The notes: generated from the sequence alone by a model not told the origin. A stretch of DNA of 64,000 nucleotides from Desulfovibrio desulfuricans DSM 642 (GCF_000420465.1 NZ_ATUZ01000011.1:186001-250000), one strand, 5' to 3'; positions 1-8,704 are shown, counted from the stretch's first letter. Numbers and translations: made by a program.

Positions 1-393
1 GTGCCGCTTATGGCCTCGGTGGAAAATCTGGATGTCAGCCCCGACACCTCCGCCAAGGTGGTGGTGGACGAAAAGACAGGCACGGTAGTGCTTGGGCGCG
101 ATGTGCGCATTTCCCGCGCTGCCGTAGCCCACGGCAACCTGCAAATCACTGTGCAGGAAAGCGAACAGGTTTCGCAGCCCGGCCCCTTCTCGCAAGGGCA
201 GACAGTGGTAACGCCGCAGACGGAAACCAACGTGCGCGAAGAAAACCGACATCTTATGATGGTGGAAGGCGCGACCCTTCAGGAACTGGTGGACGGCCTC
301 AATGCCATTGGCGCAACCCCCCGCGACCTCATATCCATTTTACGGACAATGCAGGCCTCGGGCTCCTTGCATGCGGATCTGGAGGTAATTTAA
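1..393 (+). CDS. flgI: Flagellar P-ring protein FlgI, C-terminal part
   Basis: The reading frame is open at the left window edge, so only the last 130 residues are present. They match the C-terminal end of FlgI, the periplasmic protein that builds the P ring around the flagellar rod in the peptidoglycan layer. The segment [11 protein letters not shown] and the ending with [12 protein letters not shown] and [21 protein letters not shown] are typical of the family. The stop codon abuts the ATG of the next gene, so the two are almost certainly cotranscribed. The true start lies outside the window. Confidence 0.93.
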   Translation: MPLMASVENLDVSPDTSAKVVVDEKTGTVVLGRDVRISRAAVAHGNLQITVQESEQVSQPGPFSQGQTVVTPQTETNVREENRHLMMVEGATLQELVDGLNAIGATPRDLISILRTMQASGSLHADLEVI

Positions 394-1971
394 ATGACCA
401 CGCCCATGTCAACCGCTCTCATTCCTCCTGATGCCGGAGCGGGCGAAGTTGCCCGCAAGGAAGTTCAGTCGCGCCTGGCGGGCATTGGCAACCTGGGCGG
501 GAAAAATATTGATCCTGCGCAAAAGGAAAAGAAGCTGCGCGAATCCTGCGAGGGCTTCGAGTCCATCTTTATCCAGAAAATGTGGGAAGAAATGCGCAAA
601 ACCCTGCCCAAGTCCACCTTGCTGCACGGCAAGGAAGAACAGTTCTGGCAGGGCATGTACGATCAGGAACTGGCCAAAAAAATGACATCGGCTGGCGGCA
701 TTGGTCTGGCCGACATGATGTACGCCCAGCTTTCGCGCAGTCTGACATCCGCAAGCCGCGCCACGGCAACGGATGCTTCCGCCATTCAGCGGCCTTTTAC
801 GCCTGCGGCGGCACCCATGCTTCCACCTGCGCCGGATGCGGATAGCCCGCACAACGAGAGCGACAGGGACGCTGCAAAGGACAAGGCTGGAACATCAGGC
901 GCGGCTGCATCCGTGTACGGCGGTGTTGCCCCCATGCAGGACGCCGGACATGCGGAAAACGGATCCGCCGCGGCACGTACGCTTACCGGGGCTCACGCCG
1001 TGTCCGAAGGGCAGGATCCAGAAGAAGCAGCGCGTCTCGCCCAGCAGGCCATGCAGGCCTCGGCCCAGCCGGAACGGCACAGGGTGGTGCATTCCACCAA
1101 TGTTGTCGGCAACATGAATTCCGGCCTCAACCTTGCCCGCAAGGCGCAGTTTGAAGCGGGCAGCAAGCTGGGGCCCAATGCGGTGCGCCCGCCCATGCAG
1201 CAGATGTTGGGCCTTGCCCAGCCGCAGAGCAGAGCCGCGCAGGCTGGCGGCCCCGTGAGCAGCCAGGCGGACGGGCAGAATTGGGGTCAGGGCGGTGTGC
1301 AGATGGATATGTCCGGCATGAGTATTCCGCCGCTTACGGGAAATGTGCTGGATGCCCAGTCCCTGAATTCCGCTGGAGGCATGCAGTCAGCCATGCAGGC
1401 GGCCATGCACCAGCAGGCTATGCAGGGACAGGCCATGCAAGGGCAGAATATGCAGCCAGGCTCAAACGCTCAACCTGGTCAGGTGCAGCCTCCGCAGCCG
1501 CAAAAAGTTCGCTATACCACCAATATCCCGCCGTCAGGGCGAGGCGGCAAGCAGGGATTGATCCGTACGCTCAATGTTGACGGCGCAGGCCCCAACAGCA
1601 ATGCGGGTGCCGGTATTGCCGCCTACCATGCCCAGCAGGCGCAGGGCGCAGGCATGCAGCAACAGGCTCCTGCCCAAGGCGCACAGCCCGCAGCTCAGGT
1701 AAGCACCCTGCCCATGGGCCCGGCGGGTCAGCCCGCAGTTCTGGCAGCAAGCCAGCCTGCAAGCCCCGGCGTCCAGGCCCCCAATCAGCCTGTGAACCCC
1801 GGTGTTGCCCCGGTGGCTTCGCCCGCATCTGCGCAAGGCGTGACCAGCCCTGTGCCGCTGACGGGCGGGCAGATATTCGTGCGTCAGGGCGGCCAGGGCG
1901 GAGTAGCAAAGGGGGCGGCAGCCTCGGGTATTCCGCCGCTGACAGCTACGGACGTGTACGGCAAACCCTAA
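394..1971 (+). CDS. flgJ: FlgJ-like rod-binding protein with long Gln/Ala-rich tail
   Basis: The protein has 525 residues. Residues about 50-115 carry the FlgJ rod-binding domain (CEGFESIFIQKMWEEMRKTL, then GGIGLADMMYAQLSR), which caps or binds the growing flagellar rod in the periplasm. The muramidase domain seen in enterobacterial FlgJ is absent. It is replaced by roughly 400 residues rich in Gln, Ala, Met, Gly and Pro, with local repeats such as QAMQGQAMQGQ (near residues 345-355) and the motif IPPLT near residues 310 and 513. The start is fixed by the ATG directly after the flgI stop. The rod-binding assignment is firm; the role of the tail is unknown. Confidence 0.85.
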   Translation: MTTPMSTALIPPDAGAGEVARKEVQSRLAGIGNLGGKNIDPAQKEKKLRESCEGFESIFIQKMWEEMRKTLPKSTLLHGKEEQFWQGMYDQELAKKMTSAGGIGLADMMYAQLSRSLTSASRATATDASAIQRPFTPAAAPMLPPAPDADSPHNESDRDAAKDKAGTSGAAASVYGGVAPMQDAGHAENGSAAARTLTGAHAVSEGQDPEEAARLAQQAMQASAQPERHRVVHSTNVVGNMNSGLNLARKAQFEAGSKLGPNAVRPPMQQMLGLAQPQSRAAQAGGPVSSQADGQNWGQGGVQMDMSGMSIPPLTGNVLDAQSLNSAGGMQSAMQAAMHQQAMQGQAMQGQNMQPGSNAQPGQVQPPQPQKVRYTTNIPPSGRGGKQGLIRTLNVDGAGPNSNAGAGIAAYHAQQAQGAGMQQQAPAQGAQPAAQVSTLPMGPAGQPAVLAASQPASPGVQAPNQPVNPGVAPVASPASAQGVTSPVPLTGGQIFVRQGGQGGVAKGAAASGIPPLTATDVYGKP

Positions 1972-2101
1972 CTACTATTTATTGCTAGATTGCTCCGGCG
2001 GGGGCTGAGCTGACGCTGCCGCACGCTTCTGCGGCGCTTGGCAGATCCCCATGATCAATCTCTTGTTCAACCGCTCTGCAAGCCTGCGCCGGAAGTATTT
2101 T

Positions 2102-2118
2102 CAGGCACGAATTTTGCT
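2102..2118 (+). promoter_or_regulatory. Sigma-54 (RpoN) promoter upstream of flgN
   Basis: The stretch AGGCACGAATTTTGCT matches the -24/-12 consensus TGGCACG-N4-TTGC, with the GG (2104-2105) and GC (2116-2117) dinucleotides separated by exactly 10 bases. It lies about 90 bases before the flgN ATG. It would drive flgN-flgK-flgL-csrA-fliW, which fits the known sigma-54 control of middle and late flagellar genes. The only clear consensus mismatch is the T before GG. Confidence 0.72.
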
Positions 2119-2206
2119 TTAATTGTGCCGGGGCGGCAGTTTCTGCCTTTTACTGTCGGGCAATATCCTGACTACGGCTGAAATCAATGGCCCTCGGGAG
2201 GTTCAC

Positions 2207-2674
2207 ATGCACAACGCCATTTACGAATCGCTTTCGCGTCAGGACAAGGCTCTTTGTCTGCTGCGCGACCTTCTTGAAGAAGAATACACGTGCCTTCTCG
2301 ATCGCGATACTGATGCCGTGGTGTCTCTTGAGTTCTCCATACAGGAGCTGATCCGTCAGCTGGCCGTGGAAAAAACTTCTGTCATCAGAGGTCTGGGCGG
2401 CATACGGGCCATGGAATACGCCGCTGCGCTGCCAGACGACATGGGTGTTGCGCTGCGGGAAATCCTGCAACGGATAGATACGACTGAGCAGTCTGTTGCT
2501 CGCCAGGCCTCGCGTAATACCAACCTTTCTCTGGCTCTGCTTGATCAGAGCAGCCGCACGCTTCAGGCGCTCACAAGTCAGGCCATGCCGCCAAAGGCGG
2601 AAACCTATGGTCGCCGTGGGGGCATGAATGCCCAGCGGCAGACGCAGGCCGCGTTGATCTCCGGGAGGCTGTAG
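2207..2674 (+). CDS. flgN: Flagellar chaperone FlgN
   Basis: A 155-residue, mostly helical protein without signal peptide or membrane segment. Size, charge pattern and position directly before flgK fit FlgN, the cytoplasmic export chaperone that holds the hook-filament junction proteins FlgK and FlgL before secretion. The ATG at 2207 is chosen because GGGAG lies seven bases upstream. A further upstream in-frame start would fall at or before the predicted sigma-54 transcription start. The next gene begins two bases after the stop, so translation is probably coupled. Family sequence conservation is low, so position carries much of the weight. Confidence 0.8.
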   Translation: MHNAIYESLSRQDKALCLLRDLLEEEYTCLLDRDTDAVVSLEFSIQELIRQLAVEKTSVIRGLGGIRAMEYAAALPDDMGVALREILQRIDTTEQSVARQASRNTNLSLALLDQSSRTLQALTSQAMPPKAETYGRRGGMNAQRQTQAALISGRL

Positions 2675-2676
2675 TC

Positions 2677-4791
2677 ATGCTCAGCGGTCTTATGAATGTG
2701 GGCAAAACCGCCCTCAACGCCGCGCAAGCCTGGATATCGGTTACTGGCGGCAATATCGCCAATGCCGACACCGAAGGCTACACCCGGCGCTATGTGGATC
2801 AGCGCGACGCGGGCACCCTTGTCGCCAAGCCTGGCGGCGAAGGGCTTGGGGTCAATGCGCAGCAGGTATTGCGATATTTCAACTCGTTTCTTGAAAGCTC
2901 CTACGTGCGTCAGTCCACCAATTCTGCCCGCTGGGGAGAGCAGGAAAACATCATGGGGACGTTGGAAAGTCTTTTCAACGAATCCAATCGGGCGGGCATA
3001 AGCTCTTCCATGAACGCATTTTTTACGGCATGGCAGAAGCTTGCGCAGCGCCCTGGCGACACCGCCTCGCGCGAAGATCTGCTTTCATATGCCGACAACC
3101 TTTGCGACATGCTTGGCAATACTTCTGCATCGGTCAAGGCGCTGCAAAGCCAGATGGACGTTTCCATCAATCAGAGTGTTAGCCGCGTCAACGAGCTTGC
3201 CAAGAGCATTGCTTCTCTTAACAAGCAGATCAATGCCACGACCGTCGATGGGGTAAGCAATCCCAATGATCTGCTTGACCAGCGCGACCAGCTGGTGCGT
3301 GAAATGGCAACCTATGTCGATGTGAAGACCATGGATTCTGGGGGCGGCAATTTTACGGTGGCGCTCACCACCGGGCAGCCTCTGGTGCAGGGTGTCAACA
3401 CCAATGATTTAGAGATTCGTGAACCGCGCGCGGAAAATCGGCTTTCCGTTGGTTCGCCTTATACTGGCAGTATCCAGTATGACGGCTCCGACAGCCACGA
3501 ATATACGATAGATATCGTTTCCGGGGGTAATGCTGGCCCTGCGGGTACTGCTGGCAACCCCACGTTCCGCGTTTCGCTGGACGGCGGTAAAACCTGGCTG
3601 CGTGATGAGAACGGCAATGAACAGCACTACGAAATAAGCTCCACAGGCGCATCCACCGATCCCGTTCAGGTGAAGAATCTGAAGATATCCTTCGATTCTA
3701 CCAGTAATTTTACCGTTGGCGACAAGTTCGACATAATACCCAAGACCGGGCTTTACTGGATTGAACCCACGCGCGGCCCGCAAAACGTGACGCCCCAGGT
3801 GGGCTTTGACGGAACGGACACCGCCGGTCGTGTGTCTGGCGGCAAGCTGACCACCTACTTCAATATTCGTGATGACAACTGCGGCCGGTATATGGATGAA
3901 CTGGATGCCACCGCCAAGTCGCTTATCTGGGAAGTGAACCGCATCCACAGCCAGGGTGCTGGCACCTCTCAGTTCGATTTTGCACAGGGGCAACAGGGCG
4001 TTTCCAACACAACGGTACCTCTGGGATCGGCTCAGGCCGTGCTGCCGGAGTCCAGCAGGCTCCAGGCCGGCAACGTCAATTTTTATTTTTACAACAAAAC
4101 TTCGGGCGACTATGTTTCGTCGGGTCAGCTTGACTTCAGCGCCATTACACCCGGAACGCCGAACTTTGATCCCAGCAAGCACTCGCTGAATGATGTTGTT
4201 TCCGCCATTAATTCTTCATTCCCCGGCGAGCTTACGGCCACCATCCAGGACGGCAAGCTTGTACTCAACACTGCAGCGGGCAGTAACCTGCAATTCGCGC
4301 TGGGCACCGACAGCACGGGCATGATGGCCGCCCTTGGCGTGAATACGTTTTTTACCGGCACCACTGCCAGCAACATAGCCACAAGCAAACAGTTGCACGA
4401 CAATGAGAACTACATTGCCGCCGGGCAGGTCAACGGCCAGCAGCAGATCAACAAGGGCGATAATGCCACGGCCACAGCTATCGGCAAACTGGCCAGCACC
4501 AACGTGACCATTTCAACCGCGTGGAAGACCACCAGTAACCAGACCATCGGTCAGTACTATGCTAGCCTGGTTACGACAGTGGGTGCGGATACCCGCTTTG
4601 CCAAAACAAATTCGGAATACCACAAGGCCCTCACCAGCGACCTTTCCGAGCAGGTAAGCTCTGCTTCTGGCGTCAACCTTGACGAAGAAATGGCCAACCT
4701 GATCAAATACCAGCACTCCTACACGGCAGCGGCAAAATTGATAACCACCGCCGACCAGATGCTGCAAACCCTCCTTGGGCTTAAGCAATAG
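2677..4791 (+). CDS. flgK: Flagellar hook-associated protein 1 (FlgK)
   Basis: The protein has 704 residues and starts with the rod/hook N-terminal helix (LMNVGKTALNAAQAW, ISVTGGNIANADTEGYTRR). It ends with the matching C-terminal helix (VNLDEEMANLIKYQHSYTAA, TADQMLQTLLGL). FlgK forms the first junction layer between hook and filament outside the cell. It is about 150 residues longer than the Salmonella protein; the extra length lies in the variable middle (about residues 230-560), which is surface exposed in the family. The gene starts two bases after flgN, with a ribosome site GGGAGG inside flgN, and is followed nine bases later by flgL. Confidence 0.95.
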   Translation: MLSGLMNVGKTALNAAQAWISVTGGNIANADTEGYTRRYVDQRDAGTLVAKPGGEGLGVNAQQVLRYFNSFLESSYVRQSTNSARWGEQENIMGTLESLFNESNRAGISSSMNAFFTAWQKLAQRPGDTASREDLLSYADNLCDMLGNTSASVKALQSQMDVSINQSVSRVNELAKSIASLNKQINATTVDGVSNPNDLLDQRDQLVREMATYVDVKTMDSGGGNFTVALTTGQPLVQGVNTNDLEIREPRAENRLSVGSPYTGSIQYDGSDSHEYTIDIVSGGNAGPAGTAGNPTFRVSLDGGKTWLRDENGNEQHYEISSTGASTDPVQVKNLKISFDSTSNFTVGDKFDIIPKTGLYWIEPTRGPQNVTPQVGFDGTDTAGRVSGGKLTTYFNIRDDNCGRYMDELDATAKSLIWEVNRIHSQGAGTSQFDFAQGQQGVSNTTVPLGSAQAVLPESSRLQAGNVNFYFYNKTSGDYVSSGQLDFSAITPGTPNFDPSKHSLNDVVSAINSSFPGELTATIQDGKLVLNTAAGSNLQFALGTDSTGMMAALGVNTFFTGTTASNIATSKQLHDNENYIAAGQVNGQQQINKGDNATATAIGKLASTNVTISTAWKTTSNQTIGQYYASLVTTVGADTRFAKTNSEYHKALTSDLSEQVSSASGVNLDEEMANLIKYQHSYTAAAKLITTADQMLQTLLGLKQ

Positions 4792-4800
4792 GAGCCTGAC

Positions 4801-6330
4801 ATGGCTATACGCGTTACGCAAAACACCATGTATGACAAAATGACGAGCCAGATGCAGAAAAGCCTGGCTGCCTACATGGAAAGCAACGAGCAAGGCTCTT
4901 CGCAAAAAAAGATCAACAGGCCATCGGATGATCCTGCTGGCACATACCGCGTGCTGGTGACCCGCAACGACATCAGCGCCACCACGCAGTATCAGAGCAA
5001 TGTGGATACGGCCAAGGGCTGGCTGTCGCTGGCCGACAACGTGCTCGGCACTCAGCTCAGCAACTCTCTGACAAGCCTTAAGGCCCTGGCTGAACAAGCC
5101 GCTACCGGTACCTATTCGGCAGAGAACCGCAAACAGATCGCGGATCAGGCCCGGCAGATATTTGGCCAGATGCTCAACCTTTCCAACACCCAGTATGAGG
5201 GCAACAGCATTTTTGCCGGTCAGCGCTATGACCGCAACGCCTTTGAGGAAGGCTTGGCCCTGACCAGCGCCGATACCAACTGGGACACGGCCATTCAGGC
5301 CGGAGGCTACACGATTCAGGGCGCGTCCAGCAAATCCATGATGATCCAGTTTACCAGCACCGGGACGCTTGATGGCGGGGCGCAGACTTTTCGCTGGTCA
5401 AATGATGGCGGCACAACCTGGAGCACTGGCACTACGGCTGGCAGAACACTGACTGCCAACGGTGTAACCGTCACCATGAAGAATGATATGGCAGTTACCG
5501 CAGCTGATATAAGCGCCGGGGCAGGATCAAAAAACGGCACGCTGGTGTACATCCGTCCTACGGCCGTCTATCAGGGTGACGACAATGATCCGCCGCCGAC
5601 AATGACTGTTATGGGCGGGCCCGCCAATCTGACGACATCCGCCTCCGGATCTTTTGGCGGCAACGTGCTGTTGCGTATGGACAACAACGCCAACCTTTCC
5701 TTGACGGGCAGCACGGTCAACTATTCGTACAGCACAGACAGCGGATCAACCTGGGTAGCGGCAACGGCCACCACTGATGGTTCAAACAAGCTTCGACTGC
5801 TCGTGCCAAGCGGATATGTGGATATGGATGCCACAACGGTAGCTGGCAACACCGTAAACGCCGGCACGCAGATTCTTGTGCACCCTGACCGCGCCGATCT
5901 GAACCTTGAAATAATGAAGGGTTCGTATATTTCGGTAAACAACGTCGGCAAGGATATCTTTGGCGGATACTACGAAGGCAAGCCAGCCCTGCCGGGTTCG
6001 ACAAACCTGTTTGACATGGTGGGAGAATTCGTCAGCTATTGCGAAAATAACAATCAGGAAGGCTGCCAGCAGACGCTCGCAAAAATTGCCACTGTGCAGC
6101 AGAATGTGCTCACCCAGACAGCCCGCATTGGCGGGCTTGAAAACCGGGTGTCAACTGCCAGCGATATGCTCAGCTTTCAAAAGCTAGACCAGCAGGAACG
6201 ATTGAGCTATACTGAAGATATAGACCTGACCGAGTTGCTGACAAAGCTGACCCGGCAACAGTTGACGTATCAGACAGTGCTTCAGTCTTCTTCAAAGATA
6301 ATGCAGATGAGCCTGGCCAGTTATCTCTGA
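4801..6330 (+). CDS. flgL: Flagellar hook-associated protein 3 (FlgL)
   Basis: The 509-residue protein has flagellin-like terminal helices. The N-terminus reads MAIRVTQNTMYDKMTSQMQK with the conserved INRPSDDPAGTYRVL. The C-terminus has LTELLTKLTRQQLTYQTVLQ. FlgL is the second hook-filament junction protein and contacts flagellin. It is clearly longer than the roughly 320-residue enterobacterial protein because of an inserted central domain (about residues 160-400) rich in Thr, Gly and Ser. A strong AGGAG site lies before the ATG. It belongs to the flgN-flgK transcription unit. Confidence 0.94.
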   Translation: MAIRVTQNTMYDKMTSQMQKSLAAYMESNEQGSSQKKINRPSDDPAGTYRVLVTRNDISATTQYQSNVDTAKGWLSLADNVLGTQLSNSLTSLKALAEQAATGTYSAENRKQIADQARQIFGQMLNLSNTQYEGNSIFAGQRYDRNAFEEGLALTSADTNWDTAIQAGGYTIQGASSKSMMIQFTSTGTLDGGAQTFRWSNDGGTTWSTGTTAGRTLTANGVTVTMKNDMAVTAADISAGAGSKNGTLVYIRPTAVYQGDDNDPPPTMTVMGGPANLTTSASGSFGGNVLLRMDNNANLSLTGSTVNYSYSTDSGSTWVAATATTDGSNKLRLLVPSGYVDMDATTVAGNTVNAGTQILVHPDRADLNLEIMKGSYISVNNVGKDIFGGYYEGKPALPGSTNLFDMVGEFVSYCENNNQEGCQQTLAKIATVQQNVLTQTARIGGLENRVSTASDMLSFQKLDQQERLSYTEDIDLTELLTKLTRQQLTYQTVLQSSSKIMQMSLASYL

Positions 6331-6425
6331 TGCCGAGTAGCGGCGGATTTTGCCGCCCGATGCCGGGCAGACATAAACGCTGCCCGGGAGCGGTTCATGC
6401 AACGATATAATTAACGGAAGCACCT

Positions 6426-6662
6426 ATGCTCATATTGACGCGACGCCCAGGAGAAAGCCTATATCTGGGCGAGAATATACGCATAACTATCCTGGGCATG
6501 CAGGGTAAACAGGTCAAACTGGGCCTGGAAGTACCCGATGACACCACGATATACCGTGAAGAAGTGTACAAGCGGGTTGTTGAGGAAAACCGGCGCGCCC
6601 TTGAAACCAGTAATAACGACCTCATGGTGGCTGCTGAACTATGGCACGAAACAAAGAAATAG
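6426..6662 (+). CDS. csrA: Translational regulator CsrA
   Basis: The 78-residue RNA-binding protein begins [20 protein letters not shown]. It keeps the key RNA-contacting Arg44 in [10 protein letters not shown] and has a C-terminal extension compared with the 61-residue E. coli protein. CsrA dimers bind GGA motifs in mRNA leaders and, in flagellated species with FliW, repress flagellin translation. The gene overlaps fliW by 22 bases, so the protein and its antagonist are made together. The leader has a hairpin (6363-6387), a GGGAG directly after it, and a GGA overlapping the ribosome site, which would suit autoregulation; that last point is inference. Confidence 0.97.
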   Translation: MLILTRRPGESLYLGENIRITILGMQGKQVKLGLEVPDDTTIYREEVYKRVVEENRRALETSNNDLMVAAELWHETKK

Positions 6663-7177
6663 AAATCGACACCCGTCTTGGACGCCGTTGTATCGATACG
6701 GATAAGGTTGTGCACTTTCCCCGTGGGCTGGCCGGGTTTGAAAACGAACGGGATTTTATCCTGCTTCAGATCCGGCCTGAAGCGCCCTTGCTTATTTTGC
6801 AGAGCGTGAATACCCCGGTAGTGGGCCTGCTGGTGGCCGATCCATACAGTTTTTTTGACAAATCCTACGCACCCCAGGTGGGAGATGCCGAAAGGCAATT
6901 GCTCCATATCGAGGGCCTTGAGCAGGCAGCCGTGCTGGTGACGGTTTCCATTCCTGCGGGCGCGCCCGAGCAGGCCGCGCTTAATCTCACCGGCCCCATT
7001 GTCATCAACTACGAGGCCCGCGTGGGTTTGCAGGTGCCGCAGTGCGGCGAAGGATTGCAGCAGGTGAACCTGCACTCGCTCAAACCTGTGGAAGAAGCAC
7101 AGGATGCAGAAACTACGCCTGCTGATGGTGCCAACCCTCAGGAATGTTGCTGCGCCAAGGCCACACCCACGGAATAA
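6641..7177 (+). CDS. fliW: Flagellar assembly factor FliW
   Basis: A 178-residue cytoplasmic protein of the FliW family, recognised by [20 protein letters not shown], the [17 protein letters not shown] segment and [17 protein letters not shown]. FliW binds either flagellin or CsrA. When flagellin is secreted, FliW is free to sequester CsrA and lift repression of flagellin translation. The ATG lies inside csrA, so expression is probably by translational coupling. The C-terminal 35 residues are longer than in many homologues and contain a cysteine pair (ECCCAK). A strong terminator follows 25 bases after the stop. Confidence 0.95.
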   Translation: MARNKEIEIDTRLGRRCIDTDKVVHFPRGLAGFENERDFILLQIRPEAPLLILQSVNTPVVGLLVADPYSFFDKSYAPQVGDAERQLLHIEGLEQAAVLVTVSIPAGAPEQAALNLTGPIVINYEARVGLQVPQCGEGLQQVNLHSLKPVEEAQDAETTPADGANPQECCCAKATPTE

Positions 7178-7201
7178 CGCGTTCTTTTTTATGCCACGTT
7201 G

Positions 7202-7233
7202 ACCCGGCTGTTGTGAAACAGCCGGGTTTTTTT
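7202..7233 (+). terminator. Rho-independent terminator after fliW
   Basis: A perfect 10-bp stem (ACCCGGCTGT with its complement ACAGCCGGGT, six-base loop) is followed by seven T residues. It ends the flgN-fliW transcription unit. Confidence 0.93.
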
Positions 7234-7484
7234 GTGGAACTCGGCTGGGCGCGCTGGTGCTTTGTTCACAGGTTTTGCCTGCTGCCATGCGAAATAAATT
7301 GTAACATTTTGTATTTAAAGAGTTTGGTGTTGCACTGCTGCGCTGAAATTGTTAGTGGAAAAAACAGCGGTGGTGAAATTAATAACTTGCATGCTGTTAG
7401 ACAAGGTGCTAGATTGAGCGCACAAACAGTCTAGGAAATACCCAGTTTGTTTTGAAAACGTTAATTGATCGGCCTCATAACAGG
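7234..7484. other. Non-coding stretch after fliW, AT-richer
   Basis: No credible gene is visible on either strand. Composition is AT-richer than the flanks. At its right end TTGAAA (7452-7457) and CATAAC (7476-7481), 18 bases apart, form a possible promoter for the candidate RNA that follows. Confidence 0.4.
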
Positions 7485-7670
7485 CTGTAAAAATTACAGA
7501 TGGCAACCCTCGGCAAAATCCGCAGACCCCTTCTGCGAACCCGTACCCCTTAACGGAACAATTTTGCCTGCCTCTGCGTCCGTGCCGTTTTCTCCTCGCC
7601 TGGCGGAGCGGTAAACAGGACAATGTTGGCCCGGCGGCATACCACAGATGCCGCCGGGCCAAAATATTTT
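7485..7670 (+). ncRNA. Candidate structured non-coding RNA with twin C-rich loops
   Basis: No reading frame is present, but the plus strand folds densely. A 6-bp hairpin spans 7485-7499. An 8-bp closing stem (7512-7519 with 7561-7568) encloses two hairpins, 7521-7537 and 7541-7556. Both display the same loop, ACCCCTT, and both are followed by GAAC. A third domain (7578-7621) is followed by a perfect 15-bp stem with a seven-base loop (7626-7662) and a T-rich tail. The terminator reads in the plus direction only. The unit resembles a small RNA with C-rich, anti-Shine-Dalgarno-like loops. It could instead be a long leader of ynfA, although the terminator argues against simple read-through. Confidence 0.45.
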
Positions 7671-7910
7671 CTTTTCGCAAAAAACAAGGTTATCCCCTTC
7701 TCCCCAAAAGCCCCAGCCTTGCATGAGCGTGCGGGGCAGCCCTGACTGTTGTGTGTTGTGCAAACATCGGTCGCAGGTATTTGCTATTTTGCGTTGCAGA
7801 AGGTACTTGCCAGATGTACGGTGACTGCCGGAATATTGGTATTAAACGAAGTGTTCAAAATCGCACTGCGGTGCATTCCGCTGCGCGACCACTACAGGGA
7901 TAGTACACTG

Positions 7911-8237
7911 ATGATCAAGACGTTCGCGCTTTTTGTGGCAACGGCTCTGGCGGAGATAACGGGGTGCTACCTTCCCTGGTTGTGGCTGCGCAAAGGCGGT
8001 TCTGCCTGGCTGCTGGTGCCCGCCTGCCTGAGCCTTGCGGTGTTTGCATGGTTGCTGACCCTGCACCCCGCAGCCAGTGGCAGAGTATACGCCGCCTATG
8101 GCTGCGTATATGTGGTTACAGCCCTTTTGTGGCTGCGCATGGTAGACGGTGTACCGCTGGCCAGCACAGATATCTTGGGCGGTGCGGTGGCTCTGGTGGG
8201 TATGGGCATTATTGTTTCCGGCTGGGGAACCGCTGCT
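7911..8237 (+). CDS. ynfA: YnfA/UPF0060 family small membrane protein
   Basis: The 109-residue protein has four predicted membrane segments and the family signature [16 protein letters not shown], plus [16 protein letters not shown] and [19 protein letters not shown]0060 proteins resemble small-multidrug-resistance transporters in size and topology, but their substrate is not established. The start at ATG 7911 gives the usual family length and has AGGGA upstream; an earlier in-frame start would add 54 non-conserved residues. The gene is a single cistron that ends at a 26-bp hairpin and converges on the P-II gene. Confidence 0.9.
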
Positions 8238-8252
8238 TAGAGGATCGGGCTA

Positions 8253-8309
8253 GCCGCCACAAATGCAAAAAGCCGGGTGTAAAACCCGGCTTTTTGCATT
8301 TGTGGCGGC
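8253..8309. terminator. Long perfect hairpin between ynfA and the P-II gene
   Basis: A 26-bp perfect inverted repeat (8253-8278 with 8284-8309) has a five-base loop. Its core holds GC-rich AGCCGGGT/ACCCGGCT flanked by A5 and T5, so it can work as a bidirectional terminator for the two convergent genes. The core is nearly identical to the hairpin at 10386-10414. Confidence 0.8.
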
Positions 8310-8377
8310 AGTTTTGTTTTGGAAGCATGGAGGCACCTTCCAACCAGGAAGATGCCCCCATGTGTCCGCATGCACGC

Positions 8378-8704
8378 CTACATGCTTTCTCCTGTCCTGA
8401 TGCGGTAATTTTCAGCAACATCAAGAACAAAAACCACGCCATCACCTTCTTTGCCAGTGCGGGCTCCGGTCATAATGGCTTCAATTGCCGTTTTTACTGT
8501 TTCATCAGGAACAGCAAGCTCCAGTCGAATTTTTTTGAGCAAATTTACCTCGGTAGCAATGCCTCGGTACATCTCTACATAACCTTTCTGCCGCCCTGCA
8601 CCAAGAATGTTGGTGATGGACATGGCGTAGATATTACGTTGATACAGCTCCTGTTTTACCTGCTGGAGGCTTTCAGGGCGGGTATATGCGATAATCAGCT
8701 TCAT
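8378..8704 (-). CDS. glnK: P-II family nitrogen regulatory protein
   Basis: The 108-residue protein aligns over its whole length with GlnB/GlnK, including the T-loop start GRQKGYVEMYRG (residues 37-48, with Gln39) and the end GKEGDGVVFVLDVAENYRIR. P-II trimers sense ATP/ADP and 2-oxoglutarate and, when paired with amtB, usually block the ammonium channel. Residue 51, the tyrosine uridylylated in E. coli, is Thr here, so control by uridylylation at that site is unlikely. The gene lies 33 bases after amtB in the same transcription unit. Naming it glnK rather than glnB rests on the amtB link only. Confidence 0.92.
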   Translation of the reverse strand: MKLIIAYTRPESLQQVKQELYQRNIYAMSITNILGAGRQKGYVEMYRGIATEVNLLKKIRLELAVPDETVKTAIEAIMTGARTGKEGDGVVFVLDVAENYRIRTGESM

